A stretch of DNA of 64,000 nucleotides from JACQHM01 sp964535215 (lineage in GTDB: Bacteria > Methylomirabilota > Methylomirabilia > Methylomirabilales > JACQHM01), in the NCBI GenBank assembly GCA_964535215.1, contig CAZHST010000010.1, positions 21,996-85,995 of the forward strand, in the 5' to 3' direction. The translations under genes were made by a program, and so were the position numbers. Below, one piece after another: positions 24,154-33,110 of this stretch (positions within the stretch are counted from its first letter, which is position 1; the number at the start of each line of letters is the position of its first letter). The notes under the pieces were generated by a model that saw only the letters and a program-made list of their open reading frames with translations, was not told the DNA's origin and searched no databases.

Positions 24154-26595
24154 TCACTCCGGGGCCCGCAGGACCCCAAAGCGGGTCCTTCCCAGGAGGA
24201 GGTTCTTTTGGATGAAGAAGATCTGACCGGGGCCGATCAGCTTCTTCGTGAGCCTCCAGCCGGCGTGGAGGGAGGCCTGGAGGAAACTCTCCAGCGTTCG
24301 CCGGTTCGCCCCGTCAAGGTGGGCGATCCAGTTCTGCTCTTTCAGGTCATCGAGGTCGGAATACCCCAGCTTTCCATCCAGCCCCGCGAACCGGATGTCG
24401 TAGAGCGTCAGGCCGAAGAGCACCCCCTCGAGATAGGGGGGGAAGGTGAGGAACCGATCGTAGCGGTCGGCGGCCACGGGCTTCGGGTCACTGGTCACGA
24501 AGGAGATCTGACGCCCCCGATCCATCGGGCGGGGGAACTCGTACCAGCCGGGGTGGAGGTCGGCCACGAAGGGTTCGGGGAAGACCTCCTCCGGGTGGGT
24601 GAGCTTGAAGACCTCCTCGATAACCCCCTCGGGGGTGAGGGTGGCGGCGAAGACCCGGGGGCTCTGCATCGAGAGGGAGGAGCTGGTGAAGAAGATGCGG
24701 CGGTCGTTGGGGTAGTCGGTGGCAAAGTCACCGGTCTCGTACCACCCATGGTCCCTGACCGGCACGACCGAGTGGACGTCCGCCAGCCGAAAGCCCTCAT
24801 CCTCCAAAACGATGTCGGCCAGGAGGAGGGTGCTGGTCCCTGCCCGGTTGCTCTCCGGGTCCCAGGTGCTGGCCCAGAGGAGCTGGCCCCCGTCAGGGGA
24901 GACGCGGGTCTGGTAGTGCAGGGCCGCCGGCGGGGCCCCCACCAGGAGCCGGGAGTTTCCTGTCCCGTCGGGGCGGATGGCAAAAAACTGGCTGCCCATC
25001 GCCTGCCCTCCCCAGCCCCAGGCCGATGGGTGCTCATTGTGCATGTAGAAGACCCCCCGGGCCGGTCCCTGGGGGTTGGCCGGATCCGGGATCCATTCGA
25101 AATCGGGGGTTCCGAAGATCCGGATCCCCTGGGGGAGCACCTGGCAGGTCAGGCAGCAGTCCCCGTCAGGGTCCGAGCAGAGGGGGTTCCCTTGCTCATC
25201 CAGGGCGTTGTCCGTGACAAAGAGGTGAAGCTGGTCCTCATCCCTCACCCTCACCGTTTGCACGAACAGCAGCTTTGCGCCATCGGGCGAAGGAGTGGCG
25301 AGGAGCCCGGGTTTATTCCACAGTTGGAGCCACACGGGGACCGGTGCTTCGAGGACCTCCTCCCCCTCGAACACAAAGCAGTCTGGGGCCCTGGGCCCTT
25401 TGGGGCAGAAGATGAAGGGTTGGATCGGGGCCGGATTCCCGGGGGGATCGGCCTGGCGGGGGGTCCACTGGGCCCCCAGGGTTGCGTCCTCCAGGGCCAG
25501 CAGCGGTTCCATGGTGTCGGTCTTATAAAGCTGGACGGTGAACCCGTCAGACGCATCAACCGTCCCGTTCCCGTTGGTATCACGCCAGTAGAAGACCGGC
25601 TCCTCTCCCGGGACAACCCGCTCCGGGTCGAAGAGGGCCTGGCTGGCCCGAAAGAGCCGATCCAGGAACCATTCGGCATCATCGGAGAGGCGGGGCACGG
25701 GAACCGGGCGCCCGTGCAGGTCGTCCTTAGAGTAGGGGCCGCAGAGCTCACCCTGGCAGGGGGTTCGGCTGCTTTCGCTGAAGATCAGGCCGATGTCGAA
25801 CCGTTTGGTCTCCGCCGGCGACCCGAAGAGGTGCTGGTAGAGTAAGACGGCATCCACCCAGTCCCAGACCCCCTGAAAGATCGCGTCATAGAGGGGGGCA
25901 TGGCACTTCCCCTGAACCCACCGGATGGGCAGGGGCCCCCCGTCCACCCCGCGGAGGGTATGTTTCCCCAGGATGATCTGGTCGAGGTACTTGTCAATGA
26001 GGCTCGTCCCGTACTCAATGCTCCACTGCTGCCTGAGGTACGGGTTGGGCCCGGGGAAGTAGTCCGTGTTCGCCAAGCAGACGTAGTGTCCGATGTAGAC
26101 CCGCCCCGGGTTGTTGAGCGGGGTGTTCAGATCCCGGGTGAGGCTCACCTGGTTAAAGCCTTCCCCGAAGACATCCCCGAAGAACATGTTGTTGAAGTCG
26201 GCGTAGAGCCTGAAGAGCCTGGCCAGGTACCGGCCGTAGATGGCCTCGCCCGAGTCATCCGGTGCCAGGTCGAAGGCCCCAACCGCCGTCTCCCAGTCCC
26301 CGGCCATCAGGGCCCGTTTCCCGCAATTGACCGCGGACTCGCCCCGTTGGCACCTCACCTGCACCGTGTGGCAGGAGCGGGGGTTGATGTCGGGGGGCTG
26401 AGGATGTCCGTCGGTGAACTCAGCCGGGCATCCCACGGCCAGCTTCAGCGGGATCGCCCGGTCAGGGTCCGGGACCTCCGGCATCCCCCCCCAGGCCGCT
26501 GACAGCGGGAGGGACATCATGAAGGCAAGCATCCCCCCTCCCGCGAGGTTGGCGATCCATCGGGCGAGAGCCGTTACGGAGATCTTGTGGATCAC
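24154..26595 (-). CDS. Large secreted protein with WD40/PD40-like repeats, function unknown
   Basis: 813-aa protein with an N-terminal signal peptide (hydrophobic GGGMLAFMMSLPLSAAWG, about residues 19-36). The middle and C-terminal parts contain repeated TolB/PD40-like strands: LATPSPDGAKLLFVQT, LHYQTRVSPDGGQLLWAS, then further blade-like repeats. A Ca-binding-like loop DTNGNGTVDASDG is near residue 345. Cys pairs are common, in keeping with an oxidised compartment. A secreted beta-propeller inside a lipid-synthesis block is unexpected. It might bind or transport the lipid product, or assist assembly. No enzyme motif was found. Confidence 0.6.
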   Translation of the reverse strand: MIHKISVTALARWIANLAGGGMLAFMMSLPLSAAWGGMPEVPDPDRAIPLKLAVGCPAEFTDGHPQPPDINPRSCHTVQVRCQRGESAVNCGKRALMAGDWETAVGAFDLAPDDSGEAIYGRYLARLFRLYADFNNMFFGDVFGEGFNQVSLTRDLNTPLNNPGRVYIGHYVCLANTDYFPGPNPYLRQQWSIEYGTSLIDKYLDQIILGKHTLRGVDGGPLPIRWVQGKCHAPLYDAIFQGVWDWVDAVLLYQHLFGSPAETKRFDIGLIFSESSRTPCQGELCGPYSKDDLHGRPVPVPRLSDDAEWFLDRLFRASQALFDPERVVPGEEPVFYWRDTNGNGTVDASDGFTVQLYKTDTMEPLLALEDATLGAQWTPRQADPPGNPAPIQPFIFCPKGPRAPDCFVFEGEEVLEAPVPVWLQLWNKPGLLATPSPDGAKLLFVQTVRVRDEDQLHLFVTDNALDEQGNPLCSDPDGDCCLTCQVLPQGIRIFGTPDFEWIPDPANPQGPARGVFYMHNEHPSAWGWGGQAMGSQFFAIRPDGTGNSRLLVGAPPAALHYQTRVSPDGGQLLWASTWDPESNRAGTSTLLLADIVLEDEGFRLADVHSVVPVRDHGWYETGDFATDYPNDRRIFFTSSSLSMQSPRVFAATLTPEGVIEEVFKLTHPEEVFPEPFVADLHPGWYEFPRPMDRGRQISFVTSDPKPVAADRYDRFLTFPPYLEGVLFGLTLYDIRFAGLDGKLGYSDLDDLKEQNWIAHLDGANRRTLESFLQASLHAGWRLTKKLIGPGQIFFIQKNLLLGRTRFGVLRAPE

Positions 26596-26629
26596 ATCCT
26601 CCTCCTTTCAGTCATACCCAGCTAAACCC

Positions 26630-27886
26630 CTAGAGCCCCCGCTCCCGGATGAAGCGCTCGAGGCAATCGGCGGCCGCGGCCGGACCGTTATACCTTAGCA
26701 GATCGTCCTGCAGTTTCCTGGCGTTCTCCCGGTACAGGGCGAGGTCTCCGATCACCCGCTCCGTGGCCTCCAGGATCAATCGGGGACGCTTCAGGACCTC
26801 GTGCATGGTGAGGAAGATCCCTACCTGGTGGGCCTCCGTGGCCACCCCCTGGTACTCCTGATCCACGTGGGTGGCGATGACAATGCTTGGAACGCCTGCC
26901 TTCATGACCTGGTAGGCCGTGCCGGCCCCCCCGTGGTAGATCACCAGGTCGGCACGCTCCATGATCTTCCCGACCGGCAGGAACCTCTCCACGGAGAAGT
27001 TGGGGGGGATGTTAAATTCCTGAGGGTTGATCTGTCCCCCGGTGGCCACGATCACCTGGTACCGCGTGCCGGCGAAGTCGGCGAAGATCCGGCGGAACAG
27101 GTCCCGATGGGCGGTGCTCCCGAAGTTGATGTACACCACCGGCCTTGTGGGATCCAACCGTTCCACCCATGCCGGGAGGGGAAGGTCAGGCTCCCAGAGG
27201 ATCGGACCCACCCGCCGGAAGTTCCCGGGCAGCGGCCGGGTGGGGCTCCAGGCGTCCGTGTCGAGGAGGAGGTTGAGATCGCCCACCAGGAGATCCCAGA
27301 GGAGAGGCTTCGGGGGAAGGTGATAGGCCCTAGCGGTCTGGACGAAGGGGAGCATCTTGTACCGAACGATCAGCCTGAGGAGAGGGGGGGTGAGGCAGCC
27401 GAGTCCCTTCTCCCCGATAAGCCGCTTCAGCCAGAGGGAGTGGGGATAGGTCCGGATGATCCTCGGGCGTATGGCCGTGTACTGCTGCATCCAGATCCCC
27501 AGGAGGAGCGACACGGTCGGGATGCCGAGGATCCTGGACGAGAGGTACATCGTCAGGCGAAAGTCTATCACGACCAGATTAGGCGCCAACCCCTTCAACG
27601 CCTTCAGCTCCGCTTCGACCATCGTTTGGACGAACCGCCTGGAAGGGGCCTTGCCGAGGCTCCGGAGGATCTCCATGGCCTCTTCGGTGTCGAAGTCGGG
27701 CAGCTCGTAGAACTCGAACCCGTCCCCGCCGATGAGGGCAGGATCCTGGAGGTACCGACGGGTTCCGACGAGGACGATGCGGTGCCCCCGCTTTCTGAGC
27801 TCACCGGCCAGCCCCAGGCACCTTCCCACGTGGAAGAGGACGTTCGACGCTGGGGCGAGGAGGATGGTCTTTGACTCCTTCGCCAT
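26630..27886 (-). CDS. GT1/GT28-type lipid glycosyltransferase
   Basis: 418-aa GT-B glycosyltransferase like the MGT/UDP-glucuronosyltransferase group. The N-terminus (ILLAPASNVLFHVGRCLGLAGEL) is the family's acceptor-side loop. The donor site is YHGGAGTAYQVMKAGVPSIV, carrying the H-G-G-x-G motif that holds the nucleotide-sugar diphosphate. Enzymes of this type often glycosylate small hydrophobic acceptors such as sterols, polyketides and diacylglycerol. It stands directly downstream of a ketosynthase, so transfer to the lipid made by the block is a reasonable inference. Confidence 0.8.
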   Translation of the reverse strand: MAKESKTILLAPASNVLFHVGRCLGLAGELRKRGHRIVLVGTRRYLQDPALIGGDGFEFYELPDFDTEEAMEILRSLGKAPSRRFVQTMVEAELKALKGLAPNLVVIDFRLTMYLSSRILGIPTVSLLLGIWMQQYTAIRPRIIRTYPHSLWLKRLIGEKGLGCLTPPLLRLIVRYKMLPFVQTARAYHLPPKPLLWDLLVGDLNLLLDTDAWSPTRPLPGNFRRVGPILWEPDLPLPAWVERLDPTRPVVYINFGSTAHRDLFRRIFADFAGTRYQVIVATGGQINPQEFNIPPNFSVERFLPVGKIMERADLVIYHGGAGTAYQVMKAGVPSIVIATHVDQEYQGVATEAHQVGIFLTMHEVLKRPRLILEATERVIGDLALYRENARKLQDDLLRYNGPAAAADCLERFIRERGL

Positions 27887-27887
27887 C

Positions 27888-29114
27888 TCAGGGCCTCCTG
27901 AAGATCAGGCAGGCGTTGGTCCCGCCCAAGCCGGCGTTGAACGTCATGACCGTCTCCAGGGGGACTTCCAGGAGGGATCGGACGTGGCGGATCCCCGCGC
28001 ACTCCGGGTCAAGGTTTTCCAGGTTCATGGTCGGCGCCACGAAGCCGTGCTGGAGCATCATCAGGGTGAAGATGGCCTCGTGGGCCCCCGTCGCGCTCTG
28101 GGAATGGCCGGCCAGGGCCTTCGTCGAGCTCACCAGGGGGGAGGGCTCCCCGAAGACCTCCCGGATGACCCGGACCTCCACCGGATCGCCGACCTTCGTC
28201 CCGGCTCCATGGGGGTTGATGTAATCAAGCGCTAAGCGGCCATGGGTTTGGACCGCTTCTTGGAGGGCCTGCCCGATGGCGCGTTTCAACCCCGTCCCCG
28301 TCGGATTGAACATGTCGGCCCCATCATTGGCCGACCCATACCCCAGGACCTCGGCGTAGAGAGGGGCCCCCCGTCGCTTTGCATGCTCGAGGGCTTCCAG
28401 GACCAGGATCCCCGCCCCTTCGGACAGGACCATCCCCTGCCGATCCCGGTCGTAGGGGCGGCAGGCCTTCTCCGGATGGTCGTTATAGTCGGAGGGGATC
28501 ACCGCCAGGTTGTCCAGGAAGGCGAAGGTCCCCTTCCATAGCTCTTCAGCCCCCCCGCAGAGGCACAGGTCCAGCACCCCCCGTCGGATCAGCTCGAATC
28601 CGTGCCCGATGTTATCCGTCCCCGTTGAGCAGGCTGAGGACACCGAGTAGCACCGCCCCTTGATCCCCAGCCAGGCCGCCAGGTTGAGGGCGGCGGTGGA
28701 GGTCAGGAGCTTGACCGCCCCTGTGGCCCCCAGCCGGGTCGGGCTCCTGTGGGCGAGGAGCAGGGCCTCGGTCCTGGGCACCTCGTTGATCCCTCCGACC
28801 CCGGTCCCCACAACGACCCCGACCCGGCTGCTCGGCAACGCGTCCAGGGGGAGCCGGGCATCCTCCAGGGCCTCGAGGGCCGCCACGGCGGCGTACCTCG
28901 CCACGTTCGGCATGGTGAAGAGGGGGCGCTTGCCGATCCTTGAGGTCTCCAGCCCCTTGACCCGTCCCCCCACCTGGCATCGGAGGCCCAGTTCTTTCAG
29001 CTCCGGGAGGAACTCGATCCCTGAGATCCCTTCTCGAAGGGAGTGGAGCACCTCCTCCTTGCTGTTGCCGATGGAGGAGACGATGCCCATCCCCGTGACG
29101 ACAACCCGTCTCAT
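27888..29114 (-). CDS. Beta-ketoacyl-ACP synthase (FabF-like), intact triad
   Basis: 408-aa condensing enzyme. The triad is Cys162 (SSACSTG), His302 (NPHGAGT) and His337 (LAGHS), with Lys332. It is the closest relative of the Cys-to-Ser protein at 20575: both start MRRVVVTGMGIVSSIGN and share RLGATGAVK. The two probably arose by duplication followed by loss of the nucleophile in one copy. The start MRRVVVTG at 29114 is chosen over ATG 29144. It is followed two bases later by the GT1 gene and preceded by the ketoreductase, so the chain-building genes form a unit. Confidence 0.88.
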   Translation of the reverse strand: MRRVVVTGMGIVSSIGNSKEEVLHSLREGISGIEFLPELKELGLRCQVGGRVKGLETSRIGKRPLFTMPNVARYAAVAALEALEDARLPLDALPSSRVGVVVGTGVGGINEVPRTEALLLAHRSPTRLGATGAVKLLTSTAALNLAAWLGIKGRCYSVSSACSTGTDNIGHGFELIRRGVLDLCLCGGAEELWKGTFAFLDNLAVIPSDYNDHPEKACRPYDRDRQGMVLSEGAGILVLEALEHAKRRGAPLYAEVLGYGSANDGADMFNPTGTGLKRAIGQALQEAVQTHGRLALDYINPHGAGTKVGDPVEVRVIREVFGEPSPLVSSTKALAGHSQSATGAHEAIFTLMMLQHGFVAPTMNLENLDPECAGIRHVRSLLEVPLETVMTFNAGLGGTNACLIFRRP

Positions 29115-29124
29115 GCCCTCCCCC

Positions 29125-29859
29125 TCACATCCAGAGACCCCCATCCACCCGGATAACCTGACCGGTGATGTACCCTGCCCCTTCCGAGACCAGGAACGAG
29201 ACGACGGCGGCCACCTCCTCCGGGCGCCCGAGCCGGCCCAGCGGGATCTTCTTCACCACCTCTCCCAGGGGCAGGTGCTGGATGGCCTCGGTATCAACGG
29301 CCCCCGGCGCGACGGCGTTGACGGTGATCCCCAGGGGGGCAAGCTCCCGGGCCAGGGCCTTGGTGAACCCGATGATCCCCGCCTTCGCGGAGCAGTAGTT
29401 GGTCTGGCCCACATTCCCCATCTCCGCCCCGATGCTGGTGATGTTGACGATCCTCCTCCCCGGGCGCCTCTTGCCGGCCATGGCCCTTATCACGGCTTTG
29501 GTGCAGTAGTACACGCCGTTCAGGTCGGTGTTGATGATCTGATGCCAGGCCTCATCGGGCATCCGCATCAGGAGGTGATCCCGGATGATCCCGGCGTTGT
29601 TGACCAGGACCTGGATGGGGCCCTCGGTCCTGGTCAGCTCCTTGACCACCTCCTCCACCTCGTCCTGCTTGGCCACGTCGAACCTTCGGATCAGGGCCTG
29701 CCCCCCCTCCCTCAGGATGAGGTCCCGGACGGCTTCGGCAGCATCCTGCCGGGTGTGGTAGTTGATCACCACCTTGTACCCATCCCTGGCCAACCGGATG
29801 GCGACAGCCCGTCCGATCCCCCTGGAGGACCCGGTGATCAGGGCGATGGGTCTATCCAT
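29125..29859 (-). CDS. fabG: 3-oxoacyl-ACP reductase (FabG-like SDR)
   Basis: 244-aa classical SDR reducing the beta-keto group formed by the ketosynthases, using NADPH. The cofactor motif is TGSSRGIGRA, followed by NNAG. The catalytic Ser-Tyr-Lys set is in NITSIGAEMG and NYCSAKAG. The C-terminus VDGGLWM is FabG-like. It overlaps the dehydratase gene by eight bases and is followed closely by the ketosynthase at 29114. Among SDRs, FabG and PHA-type PhaB cannot be told apart by motif alone; the neighbourhood favours FabG. Confidence 0.9.
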   Translation of the reverse strand: MDRPIALITGSSRGIGRAVAIRLARDGYKVVINYHTRQDAAEAVRDLILREGGQALIRRFDVAKQDEVEEVVKELTRTEGPIQVLVNNAGIIRDHLLMRMPDEAWHQIINTDLNGVYYCTKAVIRAMAGKRRPGRRIVNITSIGAEMGNVGQTNYCSAKAGIIGFTKALARELAPLGITVNAVAPGAVDTEAIQHLPLGEVVKKIPLGRLGRPEEVAAVVSFLVSEGAGYITGQVIRVDGGLWM

Positions 29860-30316
29860 GGAGCCGCCCTCCCTGCCCCCGGCGCCGGACCAGGATCTTC
29901 ATGGTGAACGTCAGCACCTCCTCGCCCCGCTGGTTTCTCACCCGGTGTCTCATGGTGATCAGGCCCCGTTCACCGTTGATCTCGCTCATCTGCACCACCT
30001 CATTCTCCAGGTGGATGGTATCCCCGATCCTGACCGGGGCCACGAAGCGTACCTTCTCGAGCCCCCAGAGGGCAATGGCGGCCTCAGGCAGCCGTCCGTA
30101 TTTCTCGGCCCGGAACATGAGGCCGCTGCTGACGGCCAGGATGAGCAAGCCGTGGGCGATCCGTTCGCCGAAGAGGCTCCCTTTGGCATACTCCACGTTG
30201 GTGTGGACCGGGTGCCAATCCCCTGACAGGGCGGCGAACAGCACAAGATCCGTCTCCGTGATCGTCCGACCGGGGGTGACGCCCCGGTCCCCAACCCGGA
30301 AGTCCTCGAAGAACAT
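29852..30316 (-). CDS. MaoC-like (R)-hydroxyacyl dehydratase
   Basis: 154-aa hot-dog protein starting MFFEDFRVGD. The hydratase motif reads ALSGDWHPVHTNVEYAKGS: Asp and His of the GDxxPxH signature are present, though the usual Asn is His. It should dehydrate the hydroxyacyl intermediate to the enoyl form, or hydrate in reverse. ATG 30316 is used because the upstream in-frame residues overlap the preceding gene and are not family-like. Together with the reductase, ketosynthases and MDR proteins it completes the reductive cycle. Confidence 0.85.
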   Translation of the reverse strand: MFFEDFRVGDRGVTPGRTITETDLVLFAALSGDWHPVHTNVEYAKGSLFGERIAHGLLILAVSSGLMFRAEKYGRLPEAAIALWGLEKVRFVAPVRIGDTIHLENEVVQMSEINGERGLITMRHRVRNQRGEEVLTFTMKILVRRRGQGGRLHG

Positions 30317-30335
30317 CCCCGTCCCCTTCAGGTCT

Positions 30336-31367
30336 CTAGTCCGGCACCAGCACCACCTTGCCAAAGACCTGGCGCGCCTCCAGGAGCCGGTGGGCCTCCC
30401 TCGCCTCCTTTAAAGGCAGGACCCGGTCCAGCACCGGCCTGAGCTTCCCCTCCTCTACCAGACGCAGGATGGTGAATAAAGTAGCCTTGGAACCCACCTT
30501 TGTTCCAAGGATCTGCAGGTGCCTGAAGAACACATGGCGGAGGTCCGTCTTGGCCTGATAGCCGGAGGTGGCCCCGCAGGTGACCAGCCGTCCCCCGGTG
30601 GTCAGGCAGAGGAGGCTCCGCTCCCACACCTCCTCCCCGATGTGCTCGAATACCACATCCACCCCCCGCTTCTTGGTGATCCGGCGCACCTCGTGGAGGA
30701 AATCCTGTTTTTTGTAGTTAATCAGGTAGTGGGCTCCCAGGGCCTTGGCCTTCTCCAGCTTCTCGTCGCTGCCGGCCGTGGTGATGACGGTGGCCCCCAC
30801 GAGGCGGGCCAGCTGGATGGCGGCCGACCCCACCCCGCTTCCCCCGGCATGGATCAGGACCCACTCCCCCGGCTGAAGCTTCGCCGTCTCAAACAGCATG
30901 TTCCAGGCCGTTGTAAACACCGTCGGGATGCAGGCGGCCGTCTCGTAGGGCATCCCCTCGGGCAGGGGGACCAGGTTCCCCTCCGGGATCTTGACGAACT
31001 CGGCATAGCCCCCGGGGAGGTCTTCCCCTAACACCCGGTAGTGGGGGCAGAGGTTATCCTTTCCCGAAAGGCATCGCTCGCAGCGGCCGCAGCTTATGCC
31101 TCCGTTCAGAACGACCCGGGCCCCTACCAGGGCTGATCGGGCGCCAGGGCCCGTCGCGATGACCTGGCCGGCGATGTCCCCCCCGGGGATGAACGGGAAC
31201 TTCACCTTGAGGAAGGGGAGCCCCCGCCGCACCCACAGGTCCACGTGGTTCACCCCACACGCCCTCACCCGGACGAGGACCTCGTTCCCTTCAGGGACCG
31301 GGTCCGGCAGCTCCCCGTAGGTGAGCTTGTCGATCCCTCCGTGCTCGGTAATGTAGACGGCCTTCAT
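30336..31367 (-). CDS. MDR-family zinc/quinone oxidoreductase (enoyl-reductase candidate), tandem copy A
   Basis: 343-aa medium-chain dehydrogenase/reductase. It has the MDR opening MKAVYITEHGGIDKL, a four-Cys structural zinc lobe (SCGRCERCLSGKDNLC) and the NADP fold GGSGVGSAAIQLARL. Members act as alcohol dehydrogenases, quinone reductases or trans-acting enoyl reductases. The fatty-acid-like neighbourhood favours the last. Copy B lies directly upstream at 31374 with a repeat period of 1038 bases, and the central parts of the two are almost identical at DNA level (see findings). Which substrate each copy prefers is unknown. Confidence 0.8.
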   Translation of the reverse strand: MKAVYITEHGGIDKLTYGELPDPVPEGNEVLVRVRACGVNHVDLWVRRGLPFLKVKFPFIPGGDIAGQVIATGPGARSALVGARVVLNGGISCGRCERCLSGKDNLCPHYRVLGEDLPGGYAEFVKIPEGNLVPLPEGMPYETAACIPTVFTTAWNMLFETAKLQPGEWVLIHAGGSGVGSAAIQLARLVGATVITTAGSDEKLEKAKALGAHYLINYKKQDFLHEVRRITKKRGVDVVFEHIGEEVWERSLLCLTTGGRLVTCGATSGYQAKTDLRHVFFRHLQILGTKVGSKATLFTILRLVEEGKLRPVLDRVLPLKEAREAHRLLEARQVFGKVVLVPD

Positions 31368-31373
31368 GGGGTC

Positions 31374-32405
31374 TTACCCCGGCACCAGCACCAGTTTGCC
31401 GAACTGCTGGCGTCCTTCCAACAGGCGGTGGGCCTCCCTCGCCTCCTTTAAAGGCAGGACCCGGTCCAGCACAGGCCTGAGCTTCCCCTCCTCTACCAGG
31501 CGAACGATCTTAAAGAGCGACGCTTTGCTCCCGCAGGTCGCTCCGAAGATCCGCAGGTTCCGGAAGAAGACATGGCGGAGGTCCGTCTTGGCCTGATAGC
31601 CGGAGGTGGCCCCGCAGGTGACCAGCCGTCCCCCGGTGGTCAGGCAGAGGAGGCTCCGCTCCCACACCTCCTCCCCGATGTGCTCGAATACCACATCCAC
31701 CCCCCGCTTCTTGGTGATCCGGCGCACCTCGTGGAGGAAATCCTGTTTTTTGTAGTTAATCAGGTAGTGGGCTCCCAGGGCCTTGGCCTTCTCCAGCTTC
31801 TCGTCGCTGCCGGCCGTGGTGATGACGGTGGCCCCCACGAGGCGGGCCAGCTGGATGGCGGCCGACCCCACCCCGCTTCCCCCGGCATGGATCAGGACCC
31901 ACTCCCCCGGCTGAAGCTTCGCCGTCTCAAACAGCATGTTCCAGGCCGTTGTAAACACCGTCGGGATGCAGGCGGCCGTCTCGTAGGGCATCCCCTCGGG
32001 CAGGGGGACCAGGTTCCCATCCGGGATCTTGACGAACTCGGCATAGCCCCCGGGGAGGTTTTTCCCCAGGAGCTGGTAGCGGGGGCAGTGGTGATCCCGT
32101 CCGGAGAGGCAGAGTTCACAACGACCGCAGCTTATGCCCGGGTGGAGCACCACCCGGGTGCCCACAGCCACCGAGCGGGCCCCGGGGCCGACCGCTACCA
32201 CTTCCCCGGCCACCTCCTGACCCGGGATAAAGGGGTACTCGATCCGTAAGAAGGGCAGCCCCTGCCTTACCCAGATGTCAATATAGTTCACCCCACACGC
32301 CCTCACCCGGACGAGGACCTCGTTCCCTTCAGGGACCGGGTCCGGCAGCTCCCCGTAGGTGAGCTTGTCGATCCCTCCGTGCTCGGTAATGTAGACGGCC
32401 TTCAT
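31374..32405 (-). CDS. MDR-family zinc/quinone oxidoreductase, tandem copy B
   Basis: 343-aa partner of copy A with the same zinc lobe pattern (SCGRCELCLSGRDHHC) and cofactor fold. The N-terminal third and the end differ (for example VNYIDIWVRQG against VNHVDLWVRRG in copy A), while the central cofactor domain is almost unchanged. ATG 32405 follows GAGGAG, itself the end of an (AG)8 repeat. Like copy A it may be an enoyl reductase. Divergence of the substrate lobe with conservation of the cofactor lobe suggests different acyl substrates. Confidence 0.8.
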   Translation of the reverse strand: MKAVYITEHGGIDKLTYGELPDPVPEGNEVLVRVRACGVNYIDIWVRQGLPFLRIEYPFIPGQEVAGEVVAVGPGARSVAVGTRVVLHPGISCGRCELCLSGRDHHCPRYQLLGKNLPGGYAEFVKIPDGNLVPLPEGMPYETAACIPTVFTTAWNMLFETAKLQPGEWVLIHAGGSGVGSAAIQLARLVGATVITTAGSDEKLEKAKALGAHYLINYKKQDFLHEVRRITKKRGVDVVFEHIGEEVWERSLLCLTTGGRLVTCGATSGYQAKTDLRHVFFRNLRIFGATCGSKASLFKIVRLVEEGKLRPVLDRVLPLKEAREAHRLLEGRQQFGKLVLVPG

Positions 32406-32408
32406 CTC

Positions 32409-32424
32409 CTCTCTCTCTCTCTCT
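32409..32424. repeat. (CT)8 dinucleotide repeat in the ribosome-binding region of MDR copy B
   Basis: Sixteen bases of CT on the plus strand, read as (AG)8 in the minus-strand message, end four bases before the ATG at 32405. The last AG units merge into GAGGAG, the likely ribosome site. Slippage would change the number of AG units upstream of or within the site. No other dinucleotide run of this length was noticed in the window. Confidence 0.75.
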
Positions 32425-32436
32425 GCCCCCTTGGCC

Positions 32437-33093
32437 TTAAGCCTCTCGGTTTTCCTCAAGCCTTCTCATCTCGTCGGCGATCCTCCGGTTGACCGCCTGG
32501 AGCATCTCCTCATCCACCCTTCCACGGGTCACGGCAGGGAAGCGGAAAGGCTCGCCGATCCGGATCTCCAGCTTTCCCGTCAGCCTGGGGAACCGGGCCC
32601 AGCGAGGCCAGATGGCGTAGCCCCCCCTTAGGACGGAGACGACGATGGGGGCCCCCGAGCGGAGGGCCAACCAGGCCGCCCCGGGCTTGAAGGGTTGCAG
32701 GCGGCCATCCCATCGGATTGTCCCTTCGGGGGCGATCAGGATCGGATACCCCTGTTGCAGCATCTTCAGGGCCGACCAAAGCCATTGGCCTGACCGGCCT
32801 ACCCCGCGGGGGGCGGGGATCATCCGCCTCGCCTTGACCGACCGGGGGGACCAGAGGGGGCCTCCGCCTCCATACACGTAGGCATCGGCCCTCAGGCGCC
32901 TCTGCAGGTAGAGGAAAAGGGGGGAATCCCACTTGGAGGCATGGTTGATGACCCAGAGGAAGGGGCCCTGGGTCGGGATGCGGGTGACCCCAAAAATCTC
33001 CAGGTTGTAGAGGAACCGGCATACCAGGAACGTGACCTTGAGCCAGAAAGGAGAGTACCATTGAAAGAGCCTGTACGGTAAGAGCCTGTGCAT
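32437..33093 (-). CDS. PlsC-like 1-acylglycerol-3-phosphate acyltransferase family protein, copy B
   Basis: 218-aa acyltransferase. The catalytic H-x4-D motif is VINHASKWDSP and the acyl-acceptor motif is LIAPEGTIRWDG. A hydrophobic N-terminal segment (FWLKVTFLVCRFLYNL) anchors it to the membrane. The C-terminal part is almost identical to the PlsC copy at 33740. Residues upstream of ATG 33093 lie in the neighbouring gene and are not conserved. It probably acylates a glycerol- or sugar-phosphate head with the chain made by this block. Confidence 0.82.
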   Translation of the reverse strand: MHRLLPYRLFQWYSPFWLKVTFLVCRFLYNLEIFGVTRIPTQGPFLWVINHASKWDSPLFLYLQRRLRADAYVYGGGGPLWSPRSVKARRMIPAPRGVGRSGQWLWSALKMLQQGYPILIAPEGTIRWDGRLQPFKPGAAWLALRSGAPIVVSVLRGGYAIWPRWARFPRLTGKLEIRIGEPFRFPAVTRGRVDEEMLQAVNRRIADEMRRLEENREA

Positions 33094-33110
33094 GGCAAGC
33101 TCGAGGGGGG

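Noticed and set aside
24094..25845. A 583-residue plus-strand reading frame
   Set aside because: Antisense to the large secreted propeller protein, with no ribosome site or domain. A shadow of codon bias.
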